DNA of 21,459 nucleotides, from positions 1-21,459 of the forward strand of contig DATELY010000114.1 of NCBI GenBank assembly GCA_035276085.1. Reading direction: 5' to 3'. Position numbers and translations under genes: made by a program. Below the pieces are notes generated by a model that was not told where the DNA came from, did no database searches, and saw only the letters and a list, made by a program, of their open reading frames with translations. The stretch is from DATELY01 sp035276085. GTDB taxonomy: Bacteria > Pseudomonadota > Gammaproteobacteria > Steroidobacterales > Steroidobacteraceae. Below, piece after piece: positions 1-6,717 of the stretch (position 1 is its first letter; the number at the start of each line of letters is the position of its first letter).

Positions 1-381
1 CGCAGCGAGCGCTGCATGCAATTGGGTAAGCGATGCTTCGTCGAGCGCCTGTTCTGCGCGTAACGGTACGAGTACCAAATGATCCAGACCCGCGGCGATG
101 TGGAGGAACTGCGCGTGCAACCAGGTCCCATCCCGTGGTGCCAATCCGGCACCGATCGCGCTCACGGGTGCGCTCGGCAGCGGCTGCGTTCCAAGCACAC
201 GCGCGAGATCGAGTTGCCACGACTCCAGCGCCTGAAAATTCGGCTCCTGCACCGGCTGCTGCCGACACTCACCGCGCGCGACGAGGCGCTCGAGTACCGG
301 CAGACGCGCGTTCGTATCGAGAGCGGAAAGACCGCGGCGAAATCCGGGAGCGATGACGGTCAGACGCGTTAATCTGTCCAT
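1..381 (-). CDS. Partial CDS, N-terminal 127 residues, possible RpfE / phosphoglycerate-mutase-like protein
   Basis: An uninterrupted minus-strand frame starts with ATG at 381-379 (MDRLTRLTVIAPGF) and stays open to the left edge, so the C-terminus lies outside the window. The piece has no signal peptide or membrane segment. A Trp-rich middle (residues about 60-105, with WQLDLARVLG, GTWLHAQFLHIAAG and LDHLVLVPL) recalls the proteobacterial proteins annotated as RpfE or cofactor-independent phosphoglycerate-mutase-like, in which a W-L-x-A-x-x-x-H motif is followed by a hydrophobic strand. That family call is from memory of motif style and is weak. That it is a real gene is better supported, by smooth codon usage and a start only about 30 bases from the divergent Mth938-like gene, so the two share a short divergent control region. 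Confidence 0.6.
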   Translation of the reverse strand, partial: MDRLTRLTVIAPGFRRGLSALDTNARLPVLERLVARGECRQQPVQEPNFQALESWQLDLARVLGTQPLPSAPVSAIGAGLAPRDGTWLHAQFLHIAAGLDHLVLVPLRAEQALDEASLTQLHAALAA

Positions 382-411
382 TCGGCCGCGATGAGCGCGA
401 TGAGGTGTGAG

Positions 412-780
412 ATGAAGCTGACCGACGAATCACGAGCAGCCACGAATACGGTGCGCAGCTACTCGCCCGGCGAGGTGCGCATCGGCGACGCATCGTACAC
501 ACGCAGCTGTGTGCTTGCAGCGCAGAGCATCGTCACGGATTGGCCGCCACAGAGCATCGATGAGCTGCAGCCGGAACATCTGGATACGGTGCTCGCCTTG
601 CAGCCGGAGCTGGTGATTCTCGGAACGGGACCGCAGCAGCGCTTTCCTTCACCCGCCTTGATGTCGAAGGTGCTCGCGCGCGGCGTCGGACTGGAAGTGA
701 TGGATACGGGCGCGGCCTGCCGCACCTTCAACATTCTGATCGCGGAGGATCGCCGCGCCGTGGCGGCCTTGTTCTTGTAG
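412..780 (+). CDS. Mth938-like domain protein (DUF498 / Xcc1710 type)
   Basis: This 122-residue protein matches the Mth938-like fold family by its typical strings: VRSYSPGEVRIG near the N-terminus, a central hydrophobic strand LQPELVILGTG followed by PQQRFPSP, GVGLEVMDTGAACRTFNIL, and a final segment EDRRAVAALFL. The family is small and globular with no agreed biochemical role; human relatives (NDUFAF3, AAMDC) act in complex I assembly or are uncharacterised. In-frame ATGs lie at 391, 400 and 412. I chose 412 because a GAGGTG sits four bases upstream and MKLT is a usual family start, but 391 cannot be excluded. It converges on nlpD across about 300 bases of hairpin-rich spacer. No cysteine-rich motif, membrane span or signal peptide is seen. 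Confidence 0.85.
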   Translation: MKLTDESRAATNTVRSYSPGEVRIGDASYTRSCVLAAQSIVTDWPPQSIDELQPEHLDTVLALQPELVILGTGPQQRFPSPALMSKVLARGVGLEVMDTGAACRTFNILIAEDRRAVAALFL

Positions 781-801
781 TTTTTCGGTTGGGCTTGCGC
801 G

Positions 802-829
802 CTTCTGCCGGTGAGATCACCGGCAGAAG
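802..829. repeat. Perfect 13-bp inverted repeat, tiny loop, in the convergent gap
   Basis: CTTCTGCCGGTGA is followed after two bases by its exact reverse complement. It lies 22 bases past the Mth938-like stop codon. No T-run follows on either strand, so it is not a classic intrinsic terminator. A looser relative (CTGCCCGTG / CACGGCAG) occurs near 960-985 in the same gap. Confidence 0.7.
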
Positions 830-859
830 ACGCGAGGGACTGAAGTGTGTTCGATATGC

Positions 860-930
860 CCGCAACAAGTCCGCGTGGAGCTTGTTCGCGGTGGGTATTC
901 TTTTTGTTTTGATCTTGTTCTTCTTGGCGC
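860..930 (+). terminator. Possible terminator-like stem with T-rich tail
   Basis: CCGCAACAAG (860-869) pairs with CTTGTTCGCGG (881-891) with one bulge, and a T-rich stretch begins about six bases later (898-930). It could end the transcript of the upstream Mth938-like gene. The spacing to the T tract is longer than ideal. The same T-rich stretch also reads as a hydrophobic peptide in a frame without an in-frame ATG, which I do not call a gene. Apart from these hairpins I see nothing in 781-1081. Confidence 0.3.
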
Positions 931-1081
931 TGGTCCTCGAATCCCCCTCCACCCTCGCGCCTTCTGCCCGTGACCCGCACGGCAGCGGCGTTGCCCGAGA
1001 TGCTCTCGCCGTGTGTATTCGGCGACAACGGGCGCGATGTTAATCACAGCGTAATTCTCAGCGCAATGGGGGCGCGAAAAT

Positions 1082-1765
1082 TTATTGTTGTGGTAAAAAC
1101 AACAGGGGATCGACGGGTTTTCCATTGACTCGTATTTCGAAATAGAGCATGGGCTGGCCTTGAGCACCGGCGCCCATCGTGGCCACCGGTTGGCCGCCCG
1201 TCACGATGTCTCCCTCCTTCACCAACATCGATGACGTGTGCGCGTACGCACTCAAGTACGCGTCGTTGTGTTTGATGATCAACAACTGACCGTACCCCAG
1301 CAGGCCGGAGCCCGTGTATACAACGCGACCCGGACCTGCAGCGCGAATGCTCTGATTCAACTCACCTTGAATCGTGAGTCCTTGTCCGCCGTTCGGCCGC
1401 TGCGTGCGTGAGAACGCTGTGCCTTTCGCCGGCCACTGCCATTGCACGGGCGGTCCAGTAGGTGTTTGCGGCGCGGGTGAGCTCGTCGTCGGTGTCTTCG
1501 CCGTAGTAGCGGCAGTGTGGCCGCCGCGCGGTGAGAGACGCAGCTTCTGTCCAGGATAGATGCGGTAATCGGAACCGATGTCGTTCCAACGTGCCAGCAC
1601 GCGGAAGTCGAGGTCATAACGCGTCGCGATCGAGTAGAGCGTATCGCCGCTGCGCACTGTGTACATCGAAGGTCGCGTTGGCGCGCTGCTGCAACTGGCG
1701 AGCAGGCACGCGAGCAGGCCAATGACCCAGAATCGAGCGCGATGAATTGGCACAGAGCGGTTCAC
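1082..1765 (-). CDS. nlpD: NlpD-like lipoprotein, LysM plus degenerate LytM (M23) domain
   Basis: It is a 227-residue envelope protein. A short basic N-terminus is followed by a hydrophobic stretch ending in the lipobox LASC, so it is probably an outer-membrane lipoprotein. Next come one LysM domain (YTVRSGDTLYSIATRYD to IYPGQKLRL), a Thr/Pro linker and a C-terminal LytM domain. The zinc-binding residues of active M23 peptidases are missing: the H-x-x-x-D site reads GLTIQG, and the H-x-H site reads MLYFEIR, although YAH remains. NlpD and EnvC of this kind activate N-acetylmuramyl amidases rather than cut peptidoglycan, which fits. The frame extends upstream to a TTG at 1795 inside repeat A1. 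I prefer GTG at 1765 because AAGAG precedes it and the signal sequence is then normal. It is last in surE-pcm-nlpD; rpoS, the usual next gene, is absent here. Confidence 0.88.
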   Translation of the reverse strand: MNRSVPIHRARFWVIGLLACLLASCSSAPTRPSMYTVRSGDTLYSIATRYDLDFRVLARWNDIGSDYRIYPGQKLRLSPRGGHTAATTAKTPTTSSPAPQTPTGPPVQWQWPAKGTAFSRTQRPNGGQGLTIQGELNQSIRAAGPGRVVYTGSGLLGYGQLLIIKHNDAYLSAYAHTSSMLVKEGDIVTGGQPVATMGAGAQGQPMLYFEIRVNGKPVDPLLFLPQQ

Positions 1766-1785
1766 TGCCACTCTTGACCATCCGC

Positions 1786-1806
1786 TAACCGCCAACCGCC
1801 AACCGC
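1786..1806. repeat. Family A half-element, three heptamers
   Basis: TAACCGC, CAACCGC and CAACCGC stand in tandem between pcm and nlpD. They match the right arm of the family A elements at 10778-10790 and 17815-17828. Only one possible facing unit (GCGGTTC, 1757-1763) is seen, inside nlpD, so this looks like a solo or decayed arm. Confidence 0.7.
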
Positions 1807-1816
1807 TTCCGCATGA

Positions 1817-2485
1817 CTATCCCAATCCCTTGAGCAAGGGCACGAAGCTCACGAGCCCGAGCGTTTCGCGATGGAAGTCGTCGCCGCGCCGCGTGATTCG
1901 CTGCAGTTCCTGCCGCCCCTCGGGTCCGACCGGAACGATCAACCGCCCGCCTGGCGCCAGTTGATTCAACAACGGCTGCGGTATTTCCAACGGCGCTGCG
2001 GCCAGGAGAATCGCGTCGTACGGGGCATGGCCCGCCCATCCTTTGAAGCCATCGCCGTGCCGAAAATGTACGTTCTGAATGTTGAGTTCCTTGGCCCTGA
2101 GCTTGGCCCGATCGAGCAGTGCCTTGATGCGCTCGATGCTGTACACGACTTTCACCAGCGGCGCGAGCACCGCGGTCTGATAGCCGCAGCCGGTCCCCAC
2201 TTCGAGCACCTTGCGCGGTGCGGATTCCAACAGAGCCTCCGTCATGCGCGCGACGATGTAGGGCTGCGAGATGGTCTGGCCCAATCCGATCGGCAACGCG
2301 GTGTTCTCGTACGCGCGCGTCGCCAGCGCTTCGTCGACGAACAGATGGCGCGGCACGTTGCGGATCTGTTCGAGCACGATTTCGTTGCGAATGCCTTGCG
2401 CGCGCAGCCCCTGCACGAGCCGTTCGCGCGTCCGGGCCGATGTCATCCCGATGCCCGAGTGATTGGGCGGCGCGCGCACGGTCAT
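1817..2485 (-). CDS. pcm: Protein-L-isoaspartate O-methyltransferase
   Basis: It uses S-adenosylmethionine to methylate abnormal L-isoaspartyl residues in aged proteins, the first step of their repair, in the cytoplasm. The 222-residue sequence shows the family landmarks: LRAQGIRNEIVLEQIRNVPRHLFV, the substrate-side loop LPIGLGQTISQPYIVARM, the SAM-binding motif EVGTGCGYQTAVLA, motif GDGFKGW and APYDAILLAAAP. Its ATG overlaps the surE stop in an ATGA arrangement, which argues for this start and for translational coupling. An internal ATG 13 codons further in would give a more typical N-terminus. surE and pcm are classic neighbours, both linked to stationary-phase survival. A 51-base gap holding repeat A1 separates it from nlpD. 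Confidence 0.96.
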   Translation of the reverse strand: MTVRAPPNHSGIGMTSARTRERLVQGLRAQGIRNEIVLEQIRNVPRHLFVDEALATRAYENTALPIGLGQTISQPYIVARMTEALLESAPRKVLEVGTGCGYQTAVLAPLVKVVYSIERIKALLDRAKLRAKELNIQNVHFRHGDGFKGWAGHAPYDAILLAAAPLEIPQPLLNQLAPGGRLIVPVGPEGRQELQRITRRGDDFHRETLGLVSFVPLLKGLG

Positions 2486-3240
2486 GCTTCGTCACGCCCC
2501 GCAAGCCACTGACCGATGTCTTCGATCAGCGTGTGCCGCGTCAGATCGATCTGCAGCGGCGTCACGGAGACATAACCGTTGGCAACCGCATCGAAGTCCG
2601 TACCCGGACCCGCATCGGCGCCCAACCCGGCCGGACCCACCCAATACACGGGCCGGCCACGCGGATCTTTCGACGGCACGATGCGCTCGGCGCGATGGCG
2701 ATTGCCCAACCGCGTGGCGCGATAGCCGCGCAAGGCTGCATACGGCACATTCGGGACGTTGACGTTCAATATCGTCGCGGTATGCAGCGGCGTGCGCTGC
2801 ACGCGCATCACGATCTCCGTTGCAACGCGAGCGGCGGTCTCGAAGTGCGGCTCGCCCTGACCGCAGGCCAGGGAGATCGCGATCGCGGGCAGCCCCAGGA
2901 ATCTGCCCTCGACGGCTGCGGCCACCGTTCCCGAATACAGCACGTCATCGCCGAGGTTCGGGCCGTCGTTGATGCCGGAGACGACCATGTCGTGGTCGAA
3001 GTCGAACAAACCGGAGATGGCGAGGTGGACGCAGTCCGTGGGCGTGCCATTCACGAAGTAGCAGCGCTCGCCGAACGGAAAGACACGCAGCGGCACGTCC
3101 AGCGTGAGCGAATTGCTCGCTCCGCTGCGGTTGCGATCCGGCGCGACCACGGTCACTTCAGCGAGCGGATGTATCGCGTCGATGAGATGGCGCAAGCCTT
3201 CGGCGCGATAACCATCGTCGTTGCTGAGCAGAATTTTCAC
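2482..3240 (-). CDS. surE: 5'/3'-nucleotidase SurE
   Basis: SurE is a metal-dependent phosphatase that removes phosphate from nucleoside mono-phosphates and short polyphosphate and is linked to stationary-phase survival. The start is GTG at 3240, giving (V)KILLSNDDGYRAEGL, the canonical N-terminus with the metal-binding DD pair. Further family blocks are VVAPDRNRSGASNSLTL, VNGTPTDCVHLA, VVSGINDGPNLGDDVLYSGT and LPAIAISLA. The length of 252 residues is normal. The reading frame runs open far upstream with unrelated sequence, so the GTG is chosen by homology. It is the first gene of surE-pcm-nlpD and diverges from smr. The 159-base gap between them contains repeat G and an AT-rich patch. Confidence 0.96.
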   Translation of the reverse strand: MKILLSNDDGYRAEGLRHLIDAIHPLAEVTVVAPDRNRSGASNSLTLDVPLRVFPFGERCYFVNGTPTDCVHLAISGLFDFDHDMVVSGINDGPNLGDDVLYSGTVAAAVEGRFLGLPAIAISLACGQGEPHFETAARVATEIVMRVQRTPLHTATILNVNVPNVPYAALRGYRATRLGNRHRAERIVPSKDPRGRPVYWVGPAGLGADAGPGTDFDAVANGYVSVTPLQIDLTRHTLIEDIGQWLAGRDEA

Positions 3241-3287
3241 GTAGTCGGATGAAGTCCGCGTGCGTCGGACCAGCGCAGTGTTCAGGC

Positions 3288-3300
3288 GTGCAAATATACT
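3288..3300. promoter_or_regulatory. AT-rich patch in the surE/smr divergent region, possible -10 elements
   Basis: In very GC-rich surroundings the sequence GCAAATATACTT offers TATACT on the plus strand (3295-3300) and TATATT on the minus strand (3292-3297). No good -35 hexamer is visible at the right distance on either strand, so this is only a candidate promoter core for surE, smr or both. Confidence 0.25.
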
Positions 3301-3310
3301 TGAAGGGGGT

Positions 3311-3389
3311 GGGACTTGGGGCGCGGGACATGAGCAGGAAGCGAACTGGCGCGAATATCTCAGGTCCCAAGCCTCAAGTCCCAGGCCGC
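3311..3389. repeat. Family G element, facing heptamer arrays
   Basis: The left arm is GGGACTT, GGGGCGC, GGGACAT (3311-3331). The right arm is AGGTCCC, AAGCCTC, AAGTCCC, AGGCCGC (3362-3389). Over a 19-base stretch, 3311-3329 matches the reverse complement of 3364-3382 at 16 positions. It ends just before the smr ribosome-binding site, so it forms much of the smr 5' leader. Confidence 0.75.
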
Positions 3390-3399
3390 GGGGGAATTC

Positions 3400-3930
3400 A
3401 TGAACAGCAGCGACGATCCCGACGACAAACTGTTCCGCGAAGCGATGCGCGATGTGCGCAAGCTCTCCTCGACCGTCGCGAAGCCATCGCGTCCCAAGCC
3501 CAAGCCCCAGGCACGCTTCACACGCGCGGATCAGAAGAGCGTGCTGGTCGAGAGCTTGCTCGACCCTGACGATCCATCCTTGCTGGAAACGGGCGATGAG
3601 CTGCGCTTCCGCCGGCCGGGTGTACCGGAAACGGTGTTGAAGCGACTCCGGCGAGGCGAGTTCGCAGTCGATGCCGAGATCGACCTGCATGGGATGACCG
3701 CCCTCGAAGCGCGCGCCGCGATGAAAACCTTCATCGAGCAAGCTGTCGGGCGTCAGATGACCTGCGTGCGCATCATCCACGGCAAGGGCCGGCGCTCGGG
3801 CCCGCGTGGACCGGTGCTCAAGAACGTGGTGAACCTGTGGCTGCAGCGCACGAACGCGGTCCTCGCGTTCGGCTCGCCGCCGCCCGTGCATGGCGGGAGC
3901 GGGGCGGTGTATGTGCTTTTGAAGCGGTGA
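3400..3930 (+). CDS. Smr-domain protein
   Basis: It is a 176-residue protein. The N-terminal half is charged and probably flexible. The C-terminal half (about residue 88 onward) is a Smr domain with the three signature blocks: AEIDLHGMTALEA, VRIIHGKGRRS (followed by VLKNVVNLWL) and HGGSGAVYVLLKR. Small Smr proteins are DNA or RNA endonucleases; recent work ties bacterial members to cutting mRNA at collided ribosomes, but the substrate cannot be read here. GGGGGA before the ATG is an acceptable ribosome-binding site. Residues about 30-40 (SRPKPKPQAR) are encoded by a stretch almost identical to the right arm of repeat G just upstream, so part of the linker may derive from that repeat. It is the only plus-strand gene between nlpD and accA and splits truD from surE. 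Confidence 0.92.
   Translation: MNSSDDPDDKLFREAMRDVRKLSSTVAKPSRPKPKPQARFTRADQKSVLVESLLDPDDPSLLETGDELRFRRPGVPETVLKRLRRGEFAVDAEIDLHGMTALEARAAMKTFIEQAVGRQMTCVRIIHGKGRRSGPRGPVLKNVVNLWLQRTNAVLAFGSPPPVHGGSGAVYVLLKR
3491..3512. repeat. Family G arm inside the smr coding sequence
   Basis: Hand alignment with 3364-3387 gives GTCCCAAGCC, then CAAG, then CCCAGGC identical (21 bases), with one T missing and one T/C change. It encodes a Pro-Lys alternation in the flexible N-terminal half of the Smr protein. Confidence 0.6.
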
Positions 3931-3935
3931 GCTTC

Positions 3936-4025
3936 GCTGGTCAGCTGGCTCGCTGGTCGGCTGGTCGGCTGGCCAGAAATGTCCAAGCGCCTTCTGGCCA
4001 GCAAGCCAGCTGACCAGCAAGCTAA
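3936..4025. repeat. Family B element, facing octamer arrays
   Basis: The left arm has five octamers (GCTGGTCA, GCTGGCTC, GCTGGTCG, GCTGGTCG, GCTGGCCA; 3936-3975). The right arm is TGGCCAGC, AAGCCAGC, TGACCAGC, AAGCTAAC (3995-4026). The core GGCCAGAA...TTCTGGCC closes a short loop. It fills the whole gap between convergent smr and truD and runs into the truD stop codon, so it may act as a two-way hairpin terminator although it lacks a T tract. Confidence 0.8.
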
Positions 4026-5072
4026 CTAGCTCTCATCCCCCGGCAGATCCTCAGCCTCGCCGACCAACTCCCGCAGCACCGACGTCGCGAAGCAGCCTCG
4101 ATTCAGACGAAATTGCAGCAACAAGTCCCGACCGTCCCACTGCCACTCGAGTGATTGAACCCGCATTCGCGTGGCGCGTCGTTCCTGCTCCAGTCCTGCC
4201 GTTTCGAGTCCGCTCGCCACGGTCGTGAGTGTGTGGGCGACGCCTTGCTCCATCTCCGCGACAGCGCCTCGACTGCGCAACTCACCACGGCCCCACAGCG
4301 GCGCCGTGGGATGGATGTCGAGCTCGGCGCAGCGGCGGATCAACGTGTCATCCGCTTCCGGTACATCGAAGATGCTGTTGCTGCCATCGAGGTTCGCGAC
4401 ATCGCCTGGCAGCAATCGATTCCACCTGTGCAGCTCGATCCGCCGCGCGACGACGCGATTGAACAGCGCCGACCGGGCAGCCGAGAGCGCAAAGCTCTGC
4501 TGCTGCCGATCTTCGGGCTTCACACCGGTGCCGAACCAGCGCAGAGCGCTGCGCAGATTGTTGGCATCGCGCCCGAACCGCTGCGGACCGAAGTAGTTGG
4601 GCACGCCATCGGTGGCAATCACTTGCAGGCGCGCTGCGAGTGCCGCGTTGTCGCCAGCGACGTCCCGCAACCGCAACGCGAATTCGTTGGCTTTCAACGC
4701 CCCGATCTTCAATTTGCGCCGGTGCCTGACCGCGCGAATGATCTCGAAGCCCTGCCCCGCTACGCCGTTCCATTCGGTCGTGGTGACCGGCACGGAGAAG
4801 GATTGCTCCGTGACCGCATACCGATCCTTCAGTCCGGCGTAGCCGACTTCACGCGGATGAACACCCGCGATGCGTGCCAGCTCACGTGCAACCCATTGCG
4901 TGTTGGCGTCGCGCTTGCGCACGGTGAGGAGCCAGTGCGGGCCATCGCCTTCCGGCTCGAACCCGAGCCACTCGCGCACGATGAAGTCCTCCGGCAGGCG
5001 GCGAACATGAGCCGCGCACACCGGACCGCCGTGAGCGAACGGCAGCACCAGCAACGTGTCGATGGAACTCAC
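4026..5072 (-). CDS. truD: tRNA pseudouridine(13) synthase
   Basis: TruD isomerises U13 of tRNA-Glu to pseudouridine. The 348-residue sequence is of normal length and carries the family motifs: RRLPEDFIVREWLGFEPEG, the catalytic loop GYAGLKDRYAVTEQ with the nucleophilic Asp at about residue 83, KLKIGALKANEFALRLRDV, VPNYFGPQRFGRDANNL and the C-terminal RVQSLEWQWDGRDLLLQFRL. The start GTG overlaps the ispF stop as GTGA, so it is probably coupled to ispF. It ends the ispD-ispF-truD block and converges on smr, with repeat B1 filling the gap and reaching its TAG. Confidence 0.96.
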   Translation of the reverse strand: MSSIDTLLVLPFAHGGPVCAAHVRRLPEDFIVREWLGFEPEGDGPHWLLTVRKRDANTQWVARELARIAGVHPREVGYAGLKDRYAVTEQSFSVPVTTTEWNGVAGQGFEIIRAVRHRRKLKIGALKANEFALRLRDVAGDNAALAARLQVIATDGVPNYFGPQRFGRDANNLRSALRWFGTGVKPEDRQQQSFALSAARSALFNRVVARRIELHRWNRLLPGDVANLDGSNSIFDVPEADDTLIRRCAELDIHPTAPLWGRGELRSRGAVAEMEQGVAHTLTTVASGLETAGLEQERRATRMRVQSLEWQWDGRDLLLQFRLNRGCFATSVLRELVGEAEDLPGDES

Positions 5073-5548
5073 GTGCGCTCGATCAGCGCGATTGCGTGGC
5101 TCGCGATCCCTTCGCGTCGGCCGACGAAGCCGAGTCCTTCGCTCGTCGTCGCCTTCACGTTCACCTGGCCGATATCGACCTGCAGGTCGGCCGCGATATT
5201 GGCGCGCATCGCCTCGCGATGCTTCCCGAGTCGCGGCGTCTCGGCCAGAACCGTACTATCGATATTCACGACGCCGTAGCCGCGTTCGCTCAGCAGCTCG
5301 CGCACCCGACGGAGCAATCCCCGACTGTCCGCGCCCCGCCACTGCGGATCCGTATCCGCGAAGTGCATACCGATATCGCCGAGCGCCGCGGCACCGAGCA
5401 ACGCATCGCAAATGGCATGCAGCAAGACATCGCCATCGGAATGCGCCTTGATCCCGTGTGTATGCGGGATACGCACGCCGCCCAAGGTGACGTGATCACC
5501 GGCTTGAAAGGCATGCACGTCGTAACCCTGGCCAATACGCAAGCTCAT
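5069..5548 (-). CDS. ispF: 2-C-methyl-D-erythritol 2,4-cyclodiphosphate synthase
   Basis: IspF closes CDP-ME 2-phosphate to MEcPP with loss of CMP, in the non-mevalonate isoprenoid pathway. The 159-residue protein has the zinc-binding start RIGQGYDVHAF (Asp and His ligands), GGVRIPHTHGIKAHSDGDVLLHAICDALLGA, GDIGMHFADTDP and the closing KATTSEGLGFVGRREGIASHA. Its ATG overlaps the ispD stop as ATGA and its own stop overlaps the truD start. The partner enzyme IspD is immediately upstream, as in many proteobacteria where the two are adjacent or fused. Confidence 0.97.
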   Translation of the reverse strand: MSLRIGQGYDVHAFQAGDHVTLGGVRIPHTHGIKAHSDGDVLLHAICDALLGAAALGDIGMHFADTDPQWRGADSRGLLRRVRELLSERGYGVVNIDSTVLAETPRLGKHREAMRANIAADLQVDIGQVNVKATTSEGLGFVGRREGIASHAIALIERT

Positions 5549-6228
5549 GTCGCCTCTGCATTCAGGATCCGCTCGGCGCGAATCAGGTCTTCCGGATAGG
5601 TGATCTTGAGATTCTCTTCGCTGCCGACGATCAAACGCGGTTGCAATCCCAAGGACTCGATGGCCTGAGCTTCATCCGTGATCGGTTGCGAACCGCACTG
5701 CGCGAACGCTTCGCACAGCAAGCCGTAGCGAAACATCTGCGGGGTGAGCGCGCGCCAGAGGTTGGCCCGCGGTACGGTGGTCTGCACCCGATCGCCTGCG
5801 GAACGCTTGAGCGTGTCGACGACGGGTCGCGCGAGCAAGCCGCCCACCGAGTCGTCGCGCAGCCCGGTCAGCAATGCTTCCATCTCATCGGCGCTCACAC
5901 ACGGTCGGGCCGCATCATGCACCAACACCCAGTCCGTCTCTCGCGCCTTGCCGGCCAACGCCTGCAACCCCGCGCGTACCGAATCCGCGCGCTCGCGTCC
6001 GCCGCTCACCCGCTGCACGCGTGCATCCTGCGCCAGATCCAAGCCGGCAAATTCGCGATCGTTCTCGGCAATGGCAATGACCAGGCGCTGACACTCGCTG
6101 CGCGCGAGCAAGGGGGCGGCAGCCCACTCGATGACGGGACGACCCTTCAGCCGCAGATATTGTTTGGGTCGCTCCTGGCCCATGCGATCGCCGCGCCCCG
6201 CCGCAGGCATGATCGCCCAGAAGAACAT
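5545..6228 (-). CDS. ispD: 2-C-methyl-D-erythritol 4-phosphate cytidylyltransferase
   Basis: IspD joins CTP and MEP to give CDP-ME, two steps before IspF. The 227-residue sequence has the nucleotide-binding N-terminus IMPAAGRGDRMGQERPKQYL, the acidic block VLVHDAARPCVS, the Asp-Thr motif RPVVDTLK, LWRALTPQMFRYGLL, TDEAQAIE and the C-terminal ITYPEDLIRAE. All expected catalytic blocks are present. It lies 12 bases after ftsB, the usual gammaproteobacterial order. pyrG in the same run makes the CTP it consumes. Confidence 0.97.
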   Translation of the reverse strand: MFFWAIMPAAGRGDRMGQERPKQYLRLKGRPVIEWAAAPLLARSECQRLVIAIAENDREFAGLDLAQDARVQRVSGGRERADSVRAGLQALAGKARETDWVLVHDAARPCVSADEMEALLTGLRDDSVGGLLARPVVDTLKRSAGDRVQTTVPRANLWRALTPQMFRYGLLCEAFAQCGSQPITDEAQAIESLGLQPRLIVGSEENLKITYPEDLIRAERILNAEAT

Positions 6229-6240
6229 GCCAGATAGCCT

Positions 6241-6585
6241 CTAACGCGCTGCGACGGCGCCCGCCGTCACGGGAGGCGTCGCGTCGCGTGACGGCGCGCC
6301 CGACTTGTTCGGCTCGACGACCTGATAGAACGTCTCGCCGTTCGCAACCATCCCGAGATCGGTTCGAGCACGCTCTTCGACCGCGCTCGTGCCCTTCTTC
6401 AGATCCTGCACTTCCGCGACGAGCGCACGATTGCGCTCGCGCAGCTGCTCATTCTCGTGACGTTGCGCCTGGATCTGCTCACGCAACGTCCAGACCTCCT
6501 GCAACCCCCCATTGCCGAACCACAGGCGATACTGCAGCACGGCGCAGATCGCGAGCAGGACGACGACGAGAACGCGCAGGCTCAT
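6241..6585 (-). CDS. ftsB: Cell division protein FtsB
   Basis: FtsB is a single-pass inner-membrane protein of the divisome that pairs with FtsL and FtsQ. The 114-residue product has an N-terminal membrane span (about residues 3-22, LRVLVVVLLAICAVLQYRLW), then GNGGLQEVWTLREQI leading into a coiled coil to about residue 65 (heptad-like ENEQLRERNRALVAEVQDLK), and then the conserved EERARTDLGMVANGETFYQV. A 20-residue low-complexity Ala/Pro/Thr tail follows and makes it slightly longer than the E. coli protein. No strong ribosome-binding site precedes the ATG. Repeat C1 sits between it and eno. Confidence 0.95.
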   Translation of the reverse strand: MSLRVLVVVLLAICAVLQYRLWFGNGGLQEVWTLREQIQAQRHENEQLRERNRALVAEVQDLKKGTSAVEERARTDLGMVANGETFYQVVEPNKSGAPSRDATPPVTAGAVAAR

Positions 6586-6620
6586 GATGGGTCAGTATCG
6601 TGAGTTGGAAGTTCGCGTGC

Positions 6621-6705
6621 GTAATGGCGTGAGGGCGACATGGCGGCGTGGCGTCAAGAGCGTGATTGCTGACACCATTACGCCATTACGCCATTTCGCC
6701 ATTAC
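6621..6705. repeat. Family C element, facing octamer arrays (copy 1)
   Basis: The left arm is GTAATGGC, GTGAGGGC, GACATGGC, GGCGTGGC (6621-6652). The right arm is CCATTACG, CCATTACG, CCATTTCG, CCATTAC (6675-6705). The outer ends GTAATGGCG / CGCCATTAC pair perfectly over 9 bp. Against copy 2 (18387-18462) I count 64 of 76 identical positions without gaps. It fills the eno-ftsB junction inside the operon. Confidence 0.85.
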
Positions 6706-6717
6706 TGATTCAGGACA

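Noticed and set aside
789..1043. Plus-strand open frame with a convincing membrane-like helix (SLFAVGILFVLILFFLALVL)
   Set aside because: It has no in-frame ATG before the helix, no ribosome-binding site, and it runs through a perfect hairpin; the T-rich DNA alone explains the hydrophobic residues.
3241..4020. Long minus-strand N-terminal extension in the surE frame
   Set aside because: It crosses smr and two repeats antisense; SurE homology begins exactly at GTG 3240.
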